Origin: an uncultured Haliea sp.
Lineage (GTDB): Bacteria; Pseudomonadota; Gammaproteobacteria; Pseudomonadales; Halieaceae
Assembly: GCA_947258585.1 (NCBI GenBank)
Contig: CAMYIZ010000065.1
Location: 1 to 64,000 of the forward strand
DNA length: 64,000 nucleotides
Direction of reading: 5' to 3'
The translations under genes and the position numbers were made by a program. The number at the start of each line of letters is the position of its first letter. The stretch's first letter is position 1. The notes under the pieces are model-generated. The model saw nothing but the letters and a program-made list of their open reading frames with translations. It ran no database searches and was not told the DNA's origin. Positions 45,141 through 55,511 of this stretch are shown piece by piece.

Positions 45141-46934
45141 CTATTCCCCGACGGCGGGGGCCGGCGCGGGTTCCCTGGCCTGGCGCAGGCGGATATTGAG
45201 CTCTTTCAGCTGGGCTTCGTTCACCTCTCCCGGGGCATCGGTGAGTACGCAGTGCGCGGTCTGGGTTTTCGGGAAAGCGATGACATCGCGAATGGACTGC
45301 GCCCCCGTCATCAGCATCACCAGGCGGTCCAGGCCAAAGGCGAGACCGCCGTGGGGCGGGGCACCGTACTGCAGGGCCTGCAGCAGGAAACCGAATTTCT
45401 CCTCCGCCTCCTCGTCACTGATACCGAGAATACGGAATACCGCCTGCTGCATGTCGCGCTGGTGAATGCGGATGCTGCCTCCGCCGAGCTCGGTTCCGTT
45501 CAGCACCATGTCGTAGGCCCGTGACAGGGCTGTCGCCGGGTTCGCCACCAGGGCCTCCGGGGAACAGGACGGCGCGGTGAAGGGGTGGTGCAGGGGGGTC
45601 AGGCCACCGTTGCCGTTGTCCTCGAACATGGGGAAATCCACCACCCAGAGAGGCGCCCAGCCTGCGCGCACCAGCCCCTGGTCGTGGGCCACCTTGAGGC
45701 GCAGGGCGCCCAGGGATTCGTTCACTACCGAGCTGCGGTCGGCGCCGAAGAAGATGATGTCGCCGTTTTGCGCGTCGAGGCGCTGCATCATCGCGGCGAC
45801 CACGTCCTCGGGCATGAATTTGAGAATGGGCGACTGCAGCCCCTCGACACCCGCCGCCAGGTCATTGACCTTGATCCAGGCCAGCCCGCGGGCACCGTAG
45901 ATACTGACGAAGCGGGTGTAGTCGTCGATTTCCTTGCGGCTGATACCGGCGCCGCCGGGCACCTTCAGCGCCGCGACGCGACCGCCGGGATCGTCCGCCG
46001 GGCCCCGGAACACCTTGAACTCCACCTGCCGCATCAGGTCGTCGATGCTGACCAGCTCGAGGTCGATGCGCAGGTCGGGCTTGTCGGAACCATAGCGCTC
46101 CATGGCCTCGGTCCAGGGCATGCGCGGGAAGTCGCCCAGATCCACGTCCAGCACCGTGGCAAACAGCTGGCGGATCATGCGCTCGGTGATCCCCATGATC
46201 TCCTCTTCATTGAGGAAGGAGGTCTCGATGTCGATCTGGGTGAATTCGGGCTGGCGGTCGGCCCGCAGGTCCTCGTCGCGGAAACACTTGGCGATCTGGT
46301 AGTAGCGATCGAAGCCGGACACCATCAACAGCTGCTTGAACAGCTGGGGGGACTGCGGCAGGGCGAAGAAGTGACCGGGGTGGGTGCGGCTGGGAACCAG
46401 GTAATCGCGGGCCCCTTCAGGGGTTGCGCGGGTCAGGATCGGTGTCTCGATATCGAGGAATCCCTCGGCGTCGAGGAAATTGCGCACCGCAGTGGTTATC
46501 TTCGCCCGCAGGATCAGGCGATTCTGCATCTCCGGGCGCCGCAGGTCCATATAGCGGTACTGCAGCCTGACATCTTCGCCGACGTTGGTATGCTCATCGA
46601 GCTGGAACGGCGGCGTGACCGCGCTGTTGAGGATCTCCAGCTCCTTGCCCAGCACCTCGATCTGGCCGGTGGCCATGGCGGGGTTCACTGTAGCCTCGGT
46701 ACGGGCGCGCACCCGGCCCGTGATTTTCAGGACGAATTCACTGCGCACCCGGTCGGCGCGCTGGAAGTGCTCCCCGGTATCGGGATCGAATACCACCTGT
46801 ACCACGCCGGCCCGGTCACGCAGGTCGAGGAAGATGACACCCCCGTGGTCCCGACGACGATCCACCCAGCCACACAGGGTCACCGTTTCGTCGATACTGG
46901 CCGTGCCGAGGGCGCCACAAAAATGACTGCGCAT
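45141..46934 (-). CDS. aspS: aspartyl-tRNA synthetase
   Basis: A 597-aa class II synthetase. N-terminal OB anticodon-binding domain ([25 protein letters not shown]), motif 2 [19 protein letters not shown], the bacterial GAD insertion domain (about 285-410), and motif 3 [11 protein letters not shown]. Full bacterial length. Confidence 0.96.
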   Translation of the reverse strand: MRSHFCGALGTASIDETVTLCGWVDRRRDHGGVIFLDLRDRAGVVQVVFDPDTGEHFQRADRVRSEFVLKITGRVRARTEATVNPAMATGQIEVLGKELEILNSAVTPPFQLDEHTNVGEDVRLQYRYMDLRRPEMQNRLILRAKITTAVRNFLDAEGFLDIETPILTRATPEGARDYLVPSRTHPGHFFALPQSPQLFKQLLMVSGFDRYYQIAKCFRDEDLRADRQPEFTQIDIETSFLNEEEIMGITERMIRQLFATVLDVDLGDFPRMPWTEAMERYGSDKPDLRIDLELVSIDDLMRQVEFKVFRGPADDPGGRVAALKVPGGAGISRKEIDDYTRFVSIYGARGLAWIKVNDLAAGVEGLQSPILKFMPEDVVAAMMQRLDAQNGDIIFFGADRSSVVNESLGALRLKVAHDQGLVRAGWAPLWVVDFPMFEDNGNGGLTPLHHPFTAPSCSPEALVANPATALSRAYDMVLNGTELGGGSIRIHQRDMQQAVFRILGISDEEAEEKFGFLLQALQYGAPPHGGLAFGLDRLVMLMTGAQSIRDVIAFPKTQTAHCVLTDAPGEVNEAQLKELNIRLRQAREPAPAPAVGE

Positions 46935-46978
46935 AATTCCGTTTCCGTAATTGTCAGGTTGGCCCCGGGGGGCAGGGT

Positions 46979-47281
46979 CTAGCTGGCGGCCTTGGCCTCG
47001 CCGCCCTTGGAGGCACCGGAGCTGTCAGCGGCCGCCGCCGGGGCTGCCGCAGGCGCGGAGCACTTGTCGTCGCCGCTGGCGACCAGATTCTTCTTGCCAC
47101 CGGTCTTGAAATCAGTCTCATACCAGCCGCCGCCCTTGAGACGGAATCCGGCCGCTGAGACCTTTTTGCGCAGCTCGGGCGCTCCGCAAGCGGGGCAATC
47201 CACCAGCGGGGCATCGCTGACCTTCTGCAGGGCTTCATGCAGGTGGCCACAGGACTGACACTGATACTCGTATATCGGCAT
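46979..47281 (-). CDS. FmdB-type zinc-ribbon protein
   Basis: A 100-aa small protein starting [13 protein letters not shown] with two CxxC pairs (CQSC, CPAC) that should bind one zinc. After [14 protein letters not shown] the tail is Ala/Gly/Ser/Lys-rich and disordered. It lies just before aspS, as is common; function is not established. Confidence 0.9.
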   Translation of the reverse strand: MPIYEYQCQSCGHLHEALQKVSDAPLVDCPACGAPELRKKVSAAGFRLKGGGWYETDFKTGGKKNLVASGDDKCSAPAAAPAAAADSSGASKGGEAKAAS

Positions 47282-47430
47282 GGAGAGTACTCGCCAAATT
47301 AATGGGGCAGAAAAAATCGAGGCGCGGATTTTACCCCATGGCAGGGCGCAGGCCAATACAGGCGAAATCGGGAACTTGGGGAGGGAAGCGTGCCCCTGCA
47401 CCAGATCGTGCCGAGGCGGAGTGAAACCCG

Positions 47431-47458
47431 GGCCCTGCCCGCAACTGCGGGGAGGGCC
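47431..47458 (-). terminator. hairpin after HU-like gene
   Basis: GGCCCT...AGGGCC and inner CCGCA/TGCGG pair, with a 2-bp mismatch each side, 13 bp past the HU-like stop on the minus strand. Only a short T-run follows, so this is a weaker candidate. Confidence 0.4.
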
Positions 47459-47470
47459 TGCTGCCGTGAC

Positions 47471-47902
47471 TCAGTCGGCGGCGAAGTCCTTCATTTTCTT
47501 CAGCGGACGCACTTTGACGGCAACGCTGGCCGGCTTGGGCTTGAAGGTAGTCTCCTGGCCGGTAAACGGGTTGATGCCCTTGCGCGCTTTCTTGGCGGGC
47601 TTCTTCACCGTGGTGATCTTCATCAGGCCCGGCAGAGTGAACTCCCCTACCGCGCGCTTCTTGAGGCTCCGCTCAATCAGCGACTCGAGCTCGCCCATGA
47701 CATCGCCGACCTGCTTCTTGCTCAGGCTGGTGGATTCCGCAATGGACGCCACGATCTGGGTCTTGGTCAGTTTATCCTTGATGAGCGGCGCCTTCTTGGC
47801 AGGTGCTGCCTTCTTGGCGGGGGCTGCCTTCTTGGTCGCTACTTTTGCCGTTGCCGCTTTCTTGGCAGGTGCCTTCTTCGCTGCTGCTTTTTTCGTCGCC
47901 AT
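47471..47902 (-). CDS. HU-family DNA-binding protein with histone H1-like N-terminal tail
   Basis: A 143-aa nucleoid protein. Residues 1-45 form a Lys/Ala/Pro tail (KKAAAKKAPAKKAA and similar repeats) like histone H1 C-termini. Residues about 46-143 form an HU/IHF-like domain (LTKTQIVASIAESTSLSKKQ, then a divergent beta-arm region with GKINPFTGQ-like GINPFTGQE). It probably compacts DNA; the tail should bind nonspecifically. Confidence 0.88.
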   Translation of the reverse strand: MATKKAAAKKAPAKKAATAKVATKKAAPAKKAAPAKKAPLIKDKLTKTQIVASIAESTSLSKKQVGDVMGELESLIERSLKKRAVGEFTLPGLMKITTVKKPAKKARKGINPFTGQETTFKPKPASVAVKVRPLKKMKDFAAD

Positions 47903-48247
47903 AGTCTTTTCAACCTTCGTTCAAGTGAGTTGGGACACGCATCCAAGCCGGACTGACCGCGACCACCGCTGCCGCCACCAGGCTCAAGCACAGATATTAA
48001 CCATGAAACGCTGTAATACAAGGGTTTTTCCACTGCCGGGGGTAAAAATAGCCCTGTTTTTGCTGCATATTCCCGTTTCCGCCCCCACAGCTCCGTCCAG
48101 AACCGCCCGGGGCGGGCGATCCGGACCCGACAAATCTTCCTGTCCGGGCGACCGAATCCGGGCGACCCTATCCGGGCGACCCTGTACCGCCGCTGTGTTC
48201 GGACGTAAACTGGGCGCCTTCCTCAACACCCCCACGGACCCGAGCAC
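47903..48247. promoter_or_regulatory. divergent upstream region HU-like // proS
   Basis: A 345-bp gap between divergent genes. It should hold both promoters; no strong hexamers are apparent. It contains three 14-bp tandem repeats near the proS side (48143-48184). No gene is seen. Confidence 0.45.
48143..48184. repeat. three 14-bp tandem repeats upstream of proS
   Basis: TCCGGGCGACC recurs at 48143, 48157 and 48171 with a 14-bp period, ending about 64 bp before the proS ATG. Confidence 0.75.
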
Positions 48248-49960
48248 ATGCGTACCAGCAACTACCTGATCAGCACCCAGAAAGAGACCCCGGCGGACGC
48301 GGAAGTGATCAGCCACCAGCTGATGCTGCGCGCGGGGCTGATACGCAAGCTGGCCGCCGGCCTCTACACCTGGCTGCCACTGGGCCTGCGGGTACTGCGC
48401 AAGGTCGAACAGGTCGTACGCGAGGAAATGGATGCCAGCGGCGCCATCGAGATCAGCATGCCGGTGGTGCAGCCGGCGGAGCTGTGGCAGGAATCGGGTC
48501 GCTGGGAGCAGTACGGCCCCGAGCTACTGCGAATCCAGGACCGCCACCAGCGTGACTTCTGCCTCGGGCCCACCCATGAAGAGGTCGTCACCGACCTGGT
48601 GCGCAACGAGATCAAGAGCTACAAACAGCTGCCCCTGAACCTGTACCAGATCCAGACCAAGGTGCGGGACGAGATCAGGCCGCGTTTCGGCATCATGCGC
48701 GGCCGCGAATTTCTGATGAAGGACGCCTACTCCTTCCACATTGACCAGGCCTCGCTGGAAGCCACCTACCAGGTGATGCACCGCACCTATACCAATATCT
48801 TCACCCGCCTGGGCCTGCAGTTCCGCCCGGTAATTGCCGACACCGGCAGCATCGGGGGCAGCGCCTCCCATGAGTTCCATGTACTGGCGAACGCGGGCGA
48901 GGACGCCATCGCCTTCAGCGACAGCAGCGACTACGCCGCCAATGTCGAAATGGCCGAGGCTCTGCCCGGTTCGACAGACCGTCCCGCGCCGTCCGCGGAG
49001 CTGGCGGAACTGGCCACGCCCGGCGTGCGCACGATCGAGGATCTGGCGACGCTCCTCGGGCGGCCCGCCGCCAGCACGGTGAAGACCCTGGTGGTGGCAG
49101 GTGATGAGCCGGGTTCCCTGGTCGCCCTGGTCCTGCGCGGCGACCACCAGCTCAATAGCATCAAGGCCGAGAAACTGGCCGGTGTCGGCAGCCCGCTGAC
49201 CATGGCCGACGAGGGCGCCGTGCGCGCAGCCTGCGGCGCCGGCTTTGGCTCACTGGGGCCCGTCGGCCTGCCGCTACCGGTGATTGTCGACCGCAGCGCG
49301 GCCCTGCTGGCAGACTTCGTTTGCGGTGCGAACCGCGACGAGATACACCTGACCGGGGTGAACTGGGAGCGGGACTGCCCCCTGGCCCGGGTGGAGGATT
49401 TGCGCAACGTCCAGGAAGGAGACCCGAGCCCCGACGGCAACGGCAGCCTGCTGATCCGTCGCGGCATTGAAGTCGGGCACATCTTCCAGCTCGGACGCAA
49501 GTACAGTGAGGCCATGCACGCGAGCGTGCTGGACGAGAACGGCAAGAGCGTCACCATGGCCATGGGCTGCTATGGCATCGGTGTGAGCAGAATCGTGGCC
49601 GCGGCGATCGAGCAGAACCACGACGAGCAGGGGATCATCTGGCCGGAGGCGATGGCGCCTTTCCAGCTCGCCATCGTGCCGCTGAACATGCAGAAGTCGG
49701 AAGCGGTAGCCGAGTGCGCGCTGTCCCTGTACCAGCAGTTTCGGGAGGCCGGCGTCGATGTCCTGCTCGACGATCGCAACGAGCGCCCCGGCGTCAAGTT
49801 TGCCGACATGGAACTGCTGGGCATTCCCCACCGCCTGGTGATCGGCGACCGGGCACTCGCCGAAGGCAAGCTCGAGTACAAGGGCCGCTGCGACGCGGAG
49901 GCGACGCTGATCGCAGCGGACGCCGTGTTCACCGACGTGCTCGGTCGGCTGCAACGCTGA
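48248..49960 (+). CDS. proS: prolyl-tRNA synthetase
   Basis: A 570-aa bacterial-type class II synthetase. Catalytic motifs [21 protein letters not shown] and [18 protein letters not shown] flank a central editing (INS/YbaK-like) domain (about 230-390, [14 protein letters not shown]). Motif 3 is [18 protein letters not shown] and the C-terminal anticodon domain includes [24 protein letters not shown]. Full length. Confidence 0.96.
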   Translation: MRTSNYLISTQKETPADAEVISHQLMLRAGLIRKLAAGLYTWLPLGLRVLRKVEQVVREEMDASGAIEISMPVVQPAELWQESGRWEQYGPELLRIQDRHQRDFCLGPTHEEVVTDLVRNEIKSYKQLPLNLYQIQTKVRDEIRPRFGIMRGREFLMKDAYSFHIDQASLEATYQVMHRTYTNIFTRLGLQFRPVIADTGSIGGSASHEFHVLANAGEDAIAFSDSSDYAANVEMAEALPGSTDRPAPSAELAELATPGVRTIEDLATLLGRPAASTVKTLVVAGDEPGSLVALVLRGDHQLNSIKAEKLAGVGSPLTMADEGAVRAACGAGFGSLGPVGLPLPVIVDRSAALLADFVCGANRDEIHLTGVNWERDCPLARVEDLRNVQEGDPSPDGNGSLLIRRGIEVGHIFQLGRKYSEAMHASVLDENGKSVTMAMGCYGIGVSRIVAAAIEQNHDEQGIIWPEAMAPFQLAIVPLNMQKSEAVAECALSLYQQFREAGVDVLLDDRNERPGVKFADMELLGIPHRLVIGDRALAEGKLEYKGRCDAEATLIAADAVFTDVLGRLQR

Positions 49961-49968
49961 CAGCAGGC

Positions 49969-50589
49969 ATGACGGGTCACGGCACACTCACGAGGACCCG
50001 CTGGCGGGCGCTGGCGGCCGCCTTCCTGCTGGCAATCCTGGCGCCGTTGGCCGCCGGCCAGCCGCAGGACCCGGAAGAGCGCGCGGCACTGAGAGACTTC
50101 CTCGACCAGACCATCAACAGCGCCGACAGCTTCGCGGATCGATACGACGCCGAGGTATGGCTGGTGGATATGTCCGCGCGCCTGGAGCGTTTCGTCAAGG
50201 ATAGCGAGGAGCGACTGCGGCTGCTGCGCCAGGTCCACGCGGCCGCCGCCAGGGCATCCCTGCCTCCGGAGCTGGTATTGGCTGTCATCGAAGTGGAAAG
50301 CCACTTCGACCGCTTTGCCATCTCCCGGGTCGGGGCCCAGGGCATGATGCAGGTGATGCCATTCTGGAAAAACGAGATCGGCCGGGCCGACGACAACCTC
50401 ACCATGAACCTCACCAACTTCGAGTATGGCTGTCGCATCCTGCAGTTCTACCTGCAGCGGGAAAAGGGCGATCTGCATCGGGCCCTGGCCGCCTACAACG
50501 GCAGCCTGGGAAGCCGGCGCTACAGCAACAAGGTCTACCAGGCCTGGGCCCGGCACTGGCGCACCGCACCGCTGCCGTGGGCGCGCTGA
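49969..50589 (+). CDS. lytic transglycosylase, SLT domain
   Basis: A 206-aa periplasmic murein lytic transglycosylase. The start at 49969, 8 bp after proS, gives a signal peptide (RWRALAAAFLLAILAPLAAG). The SLT domain has catalytic Glu in AVIEVESHFDRFAISRVGAQG, MMQVMPFW, and AAYNGS. It cleaves the MurNAc-GlcNAc bond of peptidoglycan. Convergent with the AraC gene, whose stop lies 2 bp away. Confidence 0.9.
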   Translation: MTGHGTLTRTRWRALAAAFLLAILAPLAAGQPQDPEERAALRDFLDQTINSADSFADRYDAEVWLVDMSARLERFVKDSEERLRLLRQVHAAAARASLPPELVLAVIEVESHFDRFAISRVGAQGMMQVMPFWKNEIGRADDNLTMNLTNFEYGCRILQFYLQREKGDLHRALAAYNGSLGSRRYSNKVYQAWARHWRTAPLPWAR

Positions 50590-50590
50590 A

Positions 50591-51643
50591 TCAACGGAAC
50601 GCGCCCGGGGACTGACCTGTCCACTTCTTGAATGAACGGTGAAACGCACTGGGATCACTGAAACCCAGCGCATCGGCAACTTCACAGACGGACAGCTCCG
50701 GGTTCCGCAGCAGGCTGATGGCGCGATCCCGGCGAGCCTTGTCCTTGATCCGCTGATAGGACGTGCCCTCGCTCTCCAAACGTCGGCGCAGGGTCCGGGC
50801 CGACATGTTGAGCAGGACGGTCAGCTCCTCGAAGCTTGGCAATTCGCGCTGGAAGTCATCGCCGATTATCCCGCGGATCCGCCGACTGATACTGCTGTGG
50901 CAGGCTTCGTGGGCGTGCAGGAGAAAATAGGGCGCCAGCACCATGAATTCGGCCAGCTGCTGTTCATTGCGCTGTATCGCCGCTTCCAGGTGGCGGGCGC
51001 TGAAGCTCACCGCATTGACCCGTGCACCAAATTCCACCGGACCCGGGAAAAAATGGCGCAGCGCATCGCTGTTGTCGGGGCGGGGGCCGGCACAGCTGGC
51101 CCGGGTAATATCAATTTCCTGACCGATCAGCCAACTGCAGAAGCGGAGCCAGATGGCCAGTCCCGCGAGGACCCGGTGCTGGAGTGTGGCGGCCACCCCG
51201 GAACCCAGGTAGCTCAGGGTGGCTTCGCGGGCATCGGCGTGAACAAGCAGGCGGTTCTGCACGGGGGGATGCTGCCGGGCCCGACAGCAGGCGTTGAACT
51301 CGATGGCGCGCTGCATGGCCACTCCCAGGGTTCCGCCGCCGAGCATGCTCAACGCAACCAGGCGCAGGGTGCCCGGGGGAGTCGTTGCATCCGGCATGGT
51401 GCCCAGGGTTTCATCGCCCAGCTGCCGGCACAGGGCGCTGCAGAGACGACTGTACTGGGCAGGGGTGGCCGAATCGGTCAGGGCCTGGTCCCGCAGCGGG
51501 TCGTGGGCAAACCCCGCCCGGGCCAGCACCCGGTCTCGAGGCAGCCCGTTGGCAGCCATCAGCGCCAGCAGGCTGCGAGTCAGCGCCGCGGGAACCCGCG
51601 ACGGCATGCCCTCACTCTCTGCGGCGAAACTGCGGCGGCTCAT
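50591..51643 (-). CDS. AraC-family regulator (OruR/ArgR-like arabinose-binding domain)
   Basis: A 350-aa regulator. The start at 51643 (MSRRSFAAES) follows AGGAG; the longer open frame upstream lacks family similarity. The N-terminal about 200 residues resemble the Arabinose_bd domain of AraC-type regulators. The C-terminal double HTH contains LNMSARTLRRRLESEGTSYQRI and EVADALGFSDPSAFHRSFKKWTGQSPGAFR. Divergent from the LuxR gene. Ligand unknown. Confidence 0.88.
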   Translation of the reverse strand: MSRRSFAAESEGMPSRVPAALTRSLLALMAANGLPRDRVLARAGFAHDPLRDQALTDSATPAQYSRLCSALCRQLGDETLGTMPDATTPPGTLRLVALSMLGGGTLGVAMQRAIEFNACCRARQHPPVQNRLLVHADAREATLSYLGSGVAATLQHRVLAGLAIWLRFCSWLIGQEIDITRASCAGPRPDNSDALRHFFPGPVEFGARVNAVSFSARHLEAAIQRNEQQLAEFMVLAPYFLLHAHEACHSSISRRIRGIIGDDFQRELPSFEELTVLLNMSARTLRRRLESEGTSYQRIKDKARRDRAISLLRNPELSVCEVADALGFSDPSAFHRSFKKWTGQSPGAFR

Positions 51644-51832
51644 TTCTCGCTCCTGCACAACGACTGGAACCGCAGTATAGTCCTGTGCCTTGCGCGACCA
51701 AAGTCCCCGCGGGGCTCGCTTCGACAGCCTGTTATACCGACAGGAGGTTTCGCCCGCACAGCTACATTTGACAAGGCTGGCCGCGCTGCCCAATATGCCG
51801 CTATTAATGATGCTTCTGACGCCCGCAATGAC

Positions 51833-52681
51833 ATGAACGATATCGGTCAGCTGAGCAAGTGGAACAGGGATCTGTCGCGAGCCATCTCCGCCCTGGGCTC
51901 GGCTCAGTTTTTCCCCGCGCTGATTGAGGCTATCCGGGGCCAGGTGCACATCGAGTACCCCCAGATCTGGCTCTACCACCGCGACCTGCCGCCCCAGGTT
52001 CTCTACCACGAGATCCCGGGCCCGGCGGTGGCCGCCCAGGTGGACACCTACCTAGACGGCCCTTACCGCGAGGACCCGTTCTACCAGACCTCCATGAACC
52101 AGCCGCGCTCCAAGTTCTACCGCCTGTCGCGGATTACCGCGGGCAAGCTGCGCGAGTCGCAGTACTACCGGGACTACTACGCCGCGACCGGGACCGTCGA
52201 CGAGGCCATTTACCTGTCCCGGCTGCGCGCCGGCAACGTGATCAACCTGTGCATGATGCGCCTGCCGAAACAGGGCGAGTTCACCGAACAGGAATACGAG
52301 ACCCTGTATCTGCTGGCGGAGCCGGTATCAGAGCTGATCAAATCCCACAGTGAACACGACGACTTCGCGGTGACGCACCTGATCCAGCCCGGTATCAACC
52401 ACCAGATCGACCTGGCTTTTCGCACCTTCGGCTCGTCACTGCTGTCTCCGCGGGAGAAGGACGTGCTGGAGCTGATGCTGCGCGGCTACGGTACCGACAC
52501 CTCGGCTGCGCGACTGGGCATTGCCCTGGAAACCGTGCGTCGCCATCGCAAGAGTATCTACCGCAAACTGGATGTGAGCTCCCAGACTGACCTGTTTTCC
52601 CTGTTTATCAACTCCCTGACCTGCCTCGGTGAAGCCGCCGGCGACGACCCCCTGCGGGTCTACATGGCGCCAGCCCGGTGA
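51833..52681 (+). CDS. LuxR-family transcriptional regulator
   Basis: A 282-aa regulator. The N-terminal about 190 residues form a GAF-like sensor with conserved aromatic blocks (YPQIWLYHRD, YREDPFYQTS, ESQYYRDYYAATG); the C-terminal LuxR HTH is LSPREKDVLELMLRGYG, then LGIALETVRRHRKSIYRKL. No receiver domain is seen, so it is not a classical response regulator. It lies upstream of a glutamine-synthetase-family gene that it may control. Confidence 0.85.
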   Translation: MNDIGQLSKWNRDLSRAISALGSAQFFPALIEAIRGQVHIEYPQIWLYHRDLPPQVLYHEIPGPAVAAQVDTYLDGPYREDPFYQTSMNQPRSKFYRLSRITAGKLRESQYYRDYYAATGTVDEAIYLSRLRAGNVINLCMMRLPKQGEFTEQEYETLYLLAEPVSELIKSHSEHDDFAVTHLIQPGINHQIDLAFRTFGSSLLSPREKDVLELMLRGYGTDTSAARLGIALETVRRHRKSIYRKLDVSSQTDLFSLFINSLTCLGEAAGDDPLRVYMAPAR

Positions 52682-52705
52682 TTGCCCCGACACAAGCCCC
52701 GGTCC

Positions 52706-52721
52706 TGCCCCGCATGGGGCA
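52706..52721. terminator. GC-rich hairpin after LuxR gene
   Basis: TGCCCC-GCAT-GGGGCA hairpin 24 bp past the stop, without a T-tract. Candidate only. Confidence 0.35.
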
Positions 52722-52782
52722 TTGAACCACATCCATGAAATCCAGATAGTGCACCCTTACTGGCCTGAATCACGGTGTCCGA

Positions 52783-54126
52783 ATGTCCCTTGAAGCCGAC
52801 TGGTTCTTGCGGGCCCACCCGGAGATAACCACCGTCGAGGCCCTGCTGCCCGACTGCAACGGCATCATGCGCGGCAAATGGTTGCCGCGGCACAAGCTCG
52901 CCAGGATTTTCGACGGCGAACTCAAACTTCCGAAGACCGCCCTGAGCCTGGATATCTGGGGCCGGGACGTTGAGGAGCTGGTGTTTGCCTCCGGCGATGC
53001 CGATGGCATCTGCCGACCGGTGGAGGGCTCCCTGCTGCCGACGCCCTGGTCCGCTGGCGGCCAGCACGGGCAGATCATGCTGTCCATGTTCGATGCCGAT
53101 GGCGCCCCCTACATGGGCGACCCCCGGCACGTGCTGAAGCAGGTGGTCTCGCGCTTCCAGGATGCCGGCTGGACCCCGGTGGTCGCCGCGGAGCTCGAGT
53201 TCAGCCTGGTGCGCTGGGACAACGTGGTGCCGATACACACCTGCCCCTCCCCCGCCGGCAGCCAGCCGGTGGGTGGCAACATGTACGGCCTCGACGTGCT
53301 CAACCAGCACCAGCAGATGATGGAAGAGCTGCGTATCGCCTGCGAGCTCCAGGACCTGCCCTTCGACGGCGTGGTCAAGGAGTCCGCTCCCTCCCAGTAC
53401 GAAATCAACATGCAGCATGTTCCCAGTCCCGTACTGGCGGCCAAGCAGATACTGATGATGAAGCGGCTGATCAAGGGCGTGGCCCACAAGCACGGACTGG
53501 TCGCCAGCTTCATGCCCAAGCCCTTCGAGGACGAGGCCGGCAACGGCATGCACGTCCACTGCAGCGTCCTCGACCAGCGCGGCGTCAATGTCTTCGATGA
53601 CGGCACCGAGCGCGGCACTCCCCTGCTGCACCACGCCATCGCGGGCTGCCTGCAACACATGGCGGACTCCATGATCATCTTCTCCCCCGGCTTCAACGGC
53701 TATCGCCGGTTCCAGCCAGGCACCCACGCCCCCACCTACCCGAGCTGGGGCTACGAGAACCGCACGGTGGCCGTGCGGGTACCGGCGGGCTCCCACGCCG
53801 CCCGACGCCTGGAGCACCGGGTTGCCGGTGCCGACTGCAACCCCTACCTGCAGTTCGCCGTGGTGCTGGCCGCGATGCTCGACGGCATCGAGCGGCAGGC
53901 ATCGCCCGGCAACCCCACCCGGGGCGATGGCTACTCGCAGAAGACCGGCGACCTGCCCGGTTATATGCACGAGGCGCTGGACCGGTTCCGCAAGTCGGAA
54001 TTCATTCGCGCCGCGCTGGGGGGTGAGTTGCAGCGCATATTCACCCTCACCAAGGAGCAGGAGGTGGCGGAGTTTCGCCACCGCATCTCACTGCTGGAGT
54101 ACCAGTCCTACCTCGAGCGCACCTGA
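52783..54126 (+). CDS. glutamine synthetase family protein (PuuA-like)
   Basis: A 447-aa glutamine synthetase-fold ligase, nearer to gamma-glutamylpolyamine synthetase PuuA than to GlnA by length and the start LPDCNGIMRGKWLP. Metal/ATP motifs include ELEFSLV, PSQYEINMQH, NGMHVHCS and the late RVAGADCNPYLQFAVVLAAM. It would join glutamate to an amine such as putrescine. The adenylylation loop NLYDLPPEE of GlnA is not seen. Likely regulated by the adjacent LuxR or AraC protein. Confidence 0.85.
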   Translation: MSLEADWFLRAHPEITTVEALLPDCNGIMRGKWLPRHKLARIFDGELKLPKTALSLDIWGRDVEELVFASGDADGICRPVEGSLLPTPWSAGGQHGQIMLSMFDADGAPYMGDPRHVLKQVVSRFQDAGWTPVVAAELEFSLVRWDNVVPIHTCPSPAGSQPVGGNMYGLDVLNQHQQMMEELRIACELQDLPFDGVVKESAPSQYEINMQHVPSPVLAAKQILMMKRLIKGVAHKHGLVASFMPKPFEDEAGNGMHVHCSVLDQRGVNVFDDGTERGTPLLHHAIAGCLQHMADSMIIFSPGFNGYRRFQPGTHAPTYPSWGYENRTVAVRVPAGSHAARRLEHRVAGADCNPYLQFAVVLAAMLDGIERQASPGNPTRGDGYSQKTGDLPGYMHEALDRFRKSEFIRAALGGELQRIFTLTKEQEVAEFRHRISLLEYQSYLERT

Positions 54127-54281
54127 CCGGGGTCACGGGGCTGCGGAACCAAACCCGGCGCCAGTGATCCAACCCTGAACGCGGCGCTGGTGCCCAGCCC
54201 GCGACCGCCCCGAACAAGACTTTTTGCCGCCAACACGCTACCATCGCCCCTGTTCCTTCAGCCCCAGAGCTCTACATTCCT

Positions 54282-55463
54282 ATGTCCAACGCCCCAGCCA
54301 AGCCGCCCCTGATTCCGGTAAACGTCATCATCTTCGTGGGCTTCCCGCTCCTGGCCCTAACCCTGGTGCCCCTGTGGGGGATCTATCACGGCTTCTCCAC
54401 CGCCCAGTGGGTCTGGGCCGTGGTGTTTCTGTACCTGAACGGGCTGTCGATCACCGGCGGCTATCACCGGCTGTGGGCACACAATGCCTACGAGGCGCAC
54501 CCGGCGCTGAAGTGGTTCTATGCCCTGTGGGGCGCCGGCGCGCTGCAGAACAGTATCCTCATCTGGGCATCCGATCACCGCCGCCACCATCGCCATGTGG
54601 ACGACAATGAGCAGGACCCCTACTCCGCCGGTCGCGGACTCTGGTTCAGCCACATGGGCTGGATGCTGCGCGACTATCCCAGCGGCGAGAATGATTTCAG
54701 CAATGCCAGGGATCTGCAGCGCGACCCGGTCGTGATGTTCCAGCACCGCCATTACGTCGCGCTGACGACCCTCATGAACCTGGGGCCGCCGGTGCTGCTG
54801 GGCGTGTTGCTGGGCGATATCATTGGCACCGTCCTGCTGGCGGGCCTGTTGCGCCTGGTGGTCAACCACCACGTCACCTTCTTTATCAATTCCCTGGCCC
54901 ACTTCTGGGGCACCCGCCCGTATACCGAAGACAACAGCGCCAGGGACAACGGTTTCCTCGCCTTTCTTACCTACGGCGAGGGTTACCACAACTACCACCA
55001 CATCTTCCAGAACGACTACCGCAACGGCATACGCTGGTGGCAGTGGGACCCAACCAAGTGGCTGATAAGCCTGTGCGCGAAAATCGGCCTCGCGAGCAAG
55101 CTCAACCGGGTCCCGGACTTCAGGATCCAGCGCGCCATGGTGGATGCCCAGTTCGCCCGGGCCCGGCGGGAACTGCAGGAGCAGGCGGGCAATGAAACCC
55201 TGCGGGAACTGCTGGAGCGGGAATACCAGTTGTTCACCGAACACGTGAATCAGTGGCGCGCGCTGCAGTCAGAGCGCGTTGAGCGCAAGGTGGCGGAGAT
55301 AGAGGATGCGCTGGAAGTCCGGCGCCTGCAGATGCTCGACAAGTGGGAGCACGCCGCCCTGCGCAGCAAACTGCGGGAGCTGGAGTACGCCCTCAAGAAC
55401 CAGCGCAAGCGCCTCGGCATACTGCTCCAGCAGCTGCAGCTGCAGGCACCGGTGGGCGCCTGA
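54282..55463 (+). CDS. acyl-CoA / fatty-acid delta-9-type desaturase
   Basis: A 393-aa membrane desaturase. The three His boxes HRLWAH, HRRHHRHVD and YHNYHH coordinate the di-iron site, with TM pairs near 10-50 and 155-195. It inserts a double bond in saturated acyl chains for membrane fluidity. An extra C-terminal helical tail (about 290-393, LQEQAGNETLRELLEREYQL and following) looks like a coiled coil beyond the usual desaturase end. Confidence 0.9.
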   Translation: MSNAPAKPPLIPVNVIIFVGFPLLALTLVPLWGIYHGFSTAQWVWAVVFLYLNGLSITGGYHRLWAHNAYEAHPALKWFYALWGAGALQNSILIWASDHRRHHRHVDDNEQDPYSAGRGLWFSHMGWMLRDYPSGENDFSNARDLQRDPVVMFQHRHYVALTTLMNLGPPVLLGVLLGDIIGTVLLAGLLRLVVNHHVTFFINSLAHFWGTRPYTEDNSARDNGFLAFLTYGEGYHNYHHIFQNDYRNGIRWWQWDPTKWLISLCAKIGLASKLNRVPDFRIQRAMVDAQFARARRELQEQAGNETLRELLEREYQLFTEHVNQWRALQSERVERKVAEIEDALEVRRLQMLDKWEHAALRSKLRELEYALKNQRKRLGILLQQLQLQAPVGA

Positions 55464-55511
55464 CAGGTAACCGAAGGGCAGCATCAGCTGGCCTACCAAG
55501 GAGAACGCGAC

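Noticed and set aside
50639-51832. Long in-frame extension upstream of the LuxR gene
   Set aside because: It is antisense to the AraC gene; the LuxR family start is at 51833.
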